Positions 6,368 to 7,229 of a stretch of 7,229 nt of DNA are shown piece by piece. The notes under the pieces were generated by a model. That model ran no database searches and was not told the origin of the DNA. It was given only the letters and a program-made list of their open reading frames with translations. The stretch is from an uncultured Campylobacter sp. (GTDB lineage: Bacteria; Campylobacterota; Campylobacteria; Campylobacterales; Campylobacteraceae). A program made the position numbers and the translations under genes. Every line of letters begins with the position of its first letter. The stretch's first letter is position 1. The stretch spans positions 1 to 7,229 of the forward strand of contig NZ_CALIMQ010000233.1 of assembly GCF_938045535.1 (NCBI RefSeq), given 5' to 3'.

Positions 6368-6412
6368 AAATTTGGGCTTTGGCATTTATAACCGTCAAAG
6401 CCCGAATTTTTT
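6368..6412. terminator. Bidirectional intrinsic terminator between convergent genes
   Basis: GGGCTTTGGC (6374-6383) pairs with GTCAAAGCCC (6394-6403) around a 10-base loop, with one G-U pair. The stem extends by AAATTT 6368-6373 against GAATTT 6404-6409 to about 16 bp. On the plus strand it runs into T6 (6407-6412). On the minus strand it is followed by A/T-only sequence. It sits almost exactly between the stop of the ThiF-like gene (6362) and the stop of the convergent gene (6411-6413), so it should stop transcription from both sides. Confidence 0.85.
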
Positions 6413-7163
6413 AAAATTTAATTTCATCGGTATCAATAAAATCAAAGTACTCGAAGAATATATTTGCTATTTTGGAATTTATAAGCCCATTTTTGACGAT
6501 TTCCGAAATAAGAATTTCGCTAGAAATATCATCCTTAATACCTTTTTCGGAACAAAGTATTTTATCAGGCGATAGCATATCACAAGGAAGCATCATAGAA
6601 TACGCAAGAGCTTTAAAACAAGAATCTCTATTACCGATGCTTTTTACATAATCTTTATTTATTTTGATCTTACCACTCATAATATCGAACCATTTTATAA
6701 GCGACCTACAATCTTCAAGCTCTTTTTTAAAGACATCTGAAAGATAAAACAATGCCCCTTTGTCATCAAGCTCGGAAGTTTTATTAATAAGCTCTAAACT
6801 TAAATTGCTAAATTCTTTTGCAGAAAATTTCATCGGCGAATTTGCAGAATAATATCCGATATATGCCTTTGCTTTTAAAACATCTCTTTTTACCCCTAGT
6901 CCAAAAGCATAATGAATTCCCAGATCTCCGCACGCCTCTGGAAGCCCTTCTTCACAATATAATTTATCGAAAGCGGCCGCTTTGTCAAACTTATGTGCTT
7001 CAAAATCTTGCAGAAATTCTTCCTCGGAATTGAGGTATTTTTTCAAAACCTGCTCAAACTCCTCTCCCTTTAGTGGCTCCGGTAGATCCAGTGCAGATAG
7101 CTTTCCCGGTAATAACACGTATATTACCGATACTCCGATCAATTTTAAGATAAAATTTCTCAT
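6411..7163 (-). CDS. Probable exported Sel1-like (Hcp-like) repeat protein, AT-rich
   Basis: This 250-residue protein starts at ATG 7163-7161 with AAGGAG six bases upstream. Residues 1-24 look like a Sec signal peptide: basic MRNFILK, a hydrophobic core LIGVSVIYVLLP, then KLSA before LDL. No lipobox is seen, so a periplasmic or secreted location is inferred. Residues about 63-106 resemble one Sel1-like repeat, with the GDLGIHYAFGLGVKRDVLKAKAYI core. Cys70 and Cys78 (seven residues between) match the disulfide spacing of Helicobacter Hcp repeats. Four more cysteines follow (152, 182, 194, 204), making six, an even number that fits disulfides. The C-terminal half is not recognised; a degenerate second repeat is possible. 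Base composition is about one third G+C in sampled lines, against 50-60% in the operon, and codons differ (AAG TTT for one Lys-Phe), suggesting a recent or weakly adapted accessory gene. Sel1/Hcp proteins often mediate protein-protein contacts; the role here is unknown. Confidence 0.78.
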   Translation of the reverse strand: MRNFILKLIGVSVIYVLLPGKLSALDLPEPLKGEEFEQVLKKYLNSEEEFLQDFEAHKFDKAAAFDKLYCEEGLPEACGDLGIHYAFGLGVKRDVLKAKAYIGYYSANSPMKFSAKEFSNLSLELINKTSELDDKGALFYLSDVFKKELEDCRSLIKWFDIMSGKIKINKDYVKSIGNRDSCFKALAYSMMLPCDMLSPDKILCSEKGIKDDISSEILISEIVKNGLINSKIANIFFEYFDFIDTDEIKF

Positions 7164-7169
7164 CTTTAT

Positions 7170-7175
7170 CTCCTT
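7170..7175 (-). promoter_or_regulatory. Shine-Dalgarno of the Sel1-like gene
   Basis: Read on the minus strand this is AAGGAG, 6 bases before the ATG at 7163. It is a near-consensus site and fixes the start. Confidence 0.85.
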
Positions 7176-7193
7176 AATGCTTATTACATTAAA

Positions 7194-7222
7194 ATTTTAA
7201 ATTTACTTTATACCGCAGTCAA
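7194..7222 (-). promoter_or_regulatory. Putative sigma70 promoter of the Sel1-like gene
   Basis: On the minus strand TTGACT (7222-7217) is followed after 17 bases by TAAAAT (7199-7194). Transcription would start near 7187, leaving a leader of about 24 bases. A TATAAA at 7212-7207 is an alternative -10, and Campylobacter promoters often lack a clear -35, so the exact start is uncertain. Confidence 0.5.
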
Positions 7223-7229
7223 AAACCTG

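Larger units (their letters stand above)
53..7204. repeat. Dispersed RAATTY words (about 69 copies, mostly AAATTT)
   Basis: By hand count there are about 44 AAATTT, 11 GAATTT, 11 AAATTC and 3 GAATTC, spread over almost every gene and both terminator arms. Chance predicts about 7 RAATTY in a sequence of this length at balanced composition. AATT in other flanking contexts occurs only about ten times. Examples are 53-58, 81-86, 1928-1933, 2500-2505, 2652-2657, 3338-3343, 5285-5290 and 6414-6419. The word is palindromic as a class, so it has no orientation. Confidence 0.75.

Noticed and set aside
6372..6575. A plus-strand 67-codon frame across the terminator
   Set aside because: It starts within the hairpin, has no ribosome site and lies antisense to the Sel1-like gene's 3' end.
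6982..7200. A plus-strand 72-codon frame antisense to the start of the Sel1-like gene
   Set aside because: The hydrophobic tail is just the complement of the signal-peptide and leader region. There is no ribosome site, and the minus-strand gene has far better support.

Overview
The window looks like a chromosomal segment of an epsilonproteobacterium, most likely a higher-GC Campylobacter (the C. gracilis / showae / curvus kind rather than AT-rich C. jejuni). The reasons are the protein families, a gene order ileS - small membrane protein - gatA - guaB that I recall from C. jejuni (Cj1061c to Cj1058c), use of GatA (campylobacters make Gln-tRNA and Asn-tRNA by the indirect route), and a characteristic codon habit. 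The species is not determined.

Positions 1-6362 form one very tight run of plus-strand genes: the 3' end of ileS, a 36-codon single-span membrane protein, gatA, guaB, metX, xseB, a nitrilase-superfamily protein and a ThiF/MoeB-type E1-like protein. Neighbours overlap or are separated by at most 9 bases, with ATGA or GTGA stop/start overlaps at three junctions, so it reads as one translationally coupled operon. I see no convincing internal promoter. The jobs are mixed housekeeping: Ile-tRNA charging, Gln/Asn-tRNA amidation, the committed step of GMP synthesis, homoserine activation for methionine, and the small subunit of exonuclease VII. Two less defined proteins end the run.

A 16-bp-stem hairpin with flanking A/T tracts (6368-6412) separates this operon from a convergent minus-strand gene (6411-7163). 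That gene encodes a probable exported, cysteine-containing Sel1-like (Hcp-like) protein. It is much richer in A+T than the operon and has its own good ribosome site and a plausible sigma70 promoter at the right edge of the window. It is probably an accessory gene.

Two observations stand out. First, the hexamer family RAATTY (mostly AAATTT) occurs about 69 times, roughly ten times the chance expectation, in all three codon phases and apparently at the expense of other AATT contexts. RAATTY is the motif methylated by CtsM in C. jejuni and needed there for DNA uptake, so it may be a genome-wide self-recognition tag. Second, the nitrilase-like protein appears to have lost two of the three catalytic residues (Lys to Gln, Cys to Gly) and carries a roughly 84-residue low-complexity insert, which suggests a pseudoenzyme. 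I found no CRISPR, tRNA, rRNA, IS element or obvious defence system. All numeric counts here were made by eye.
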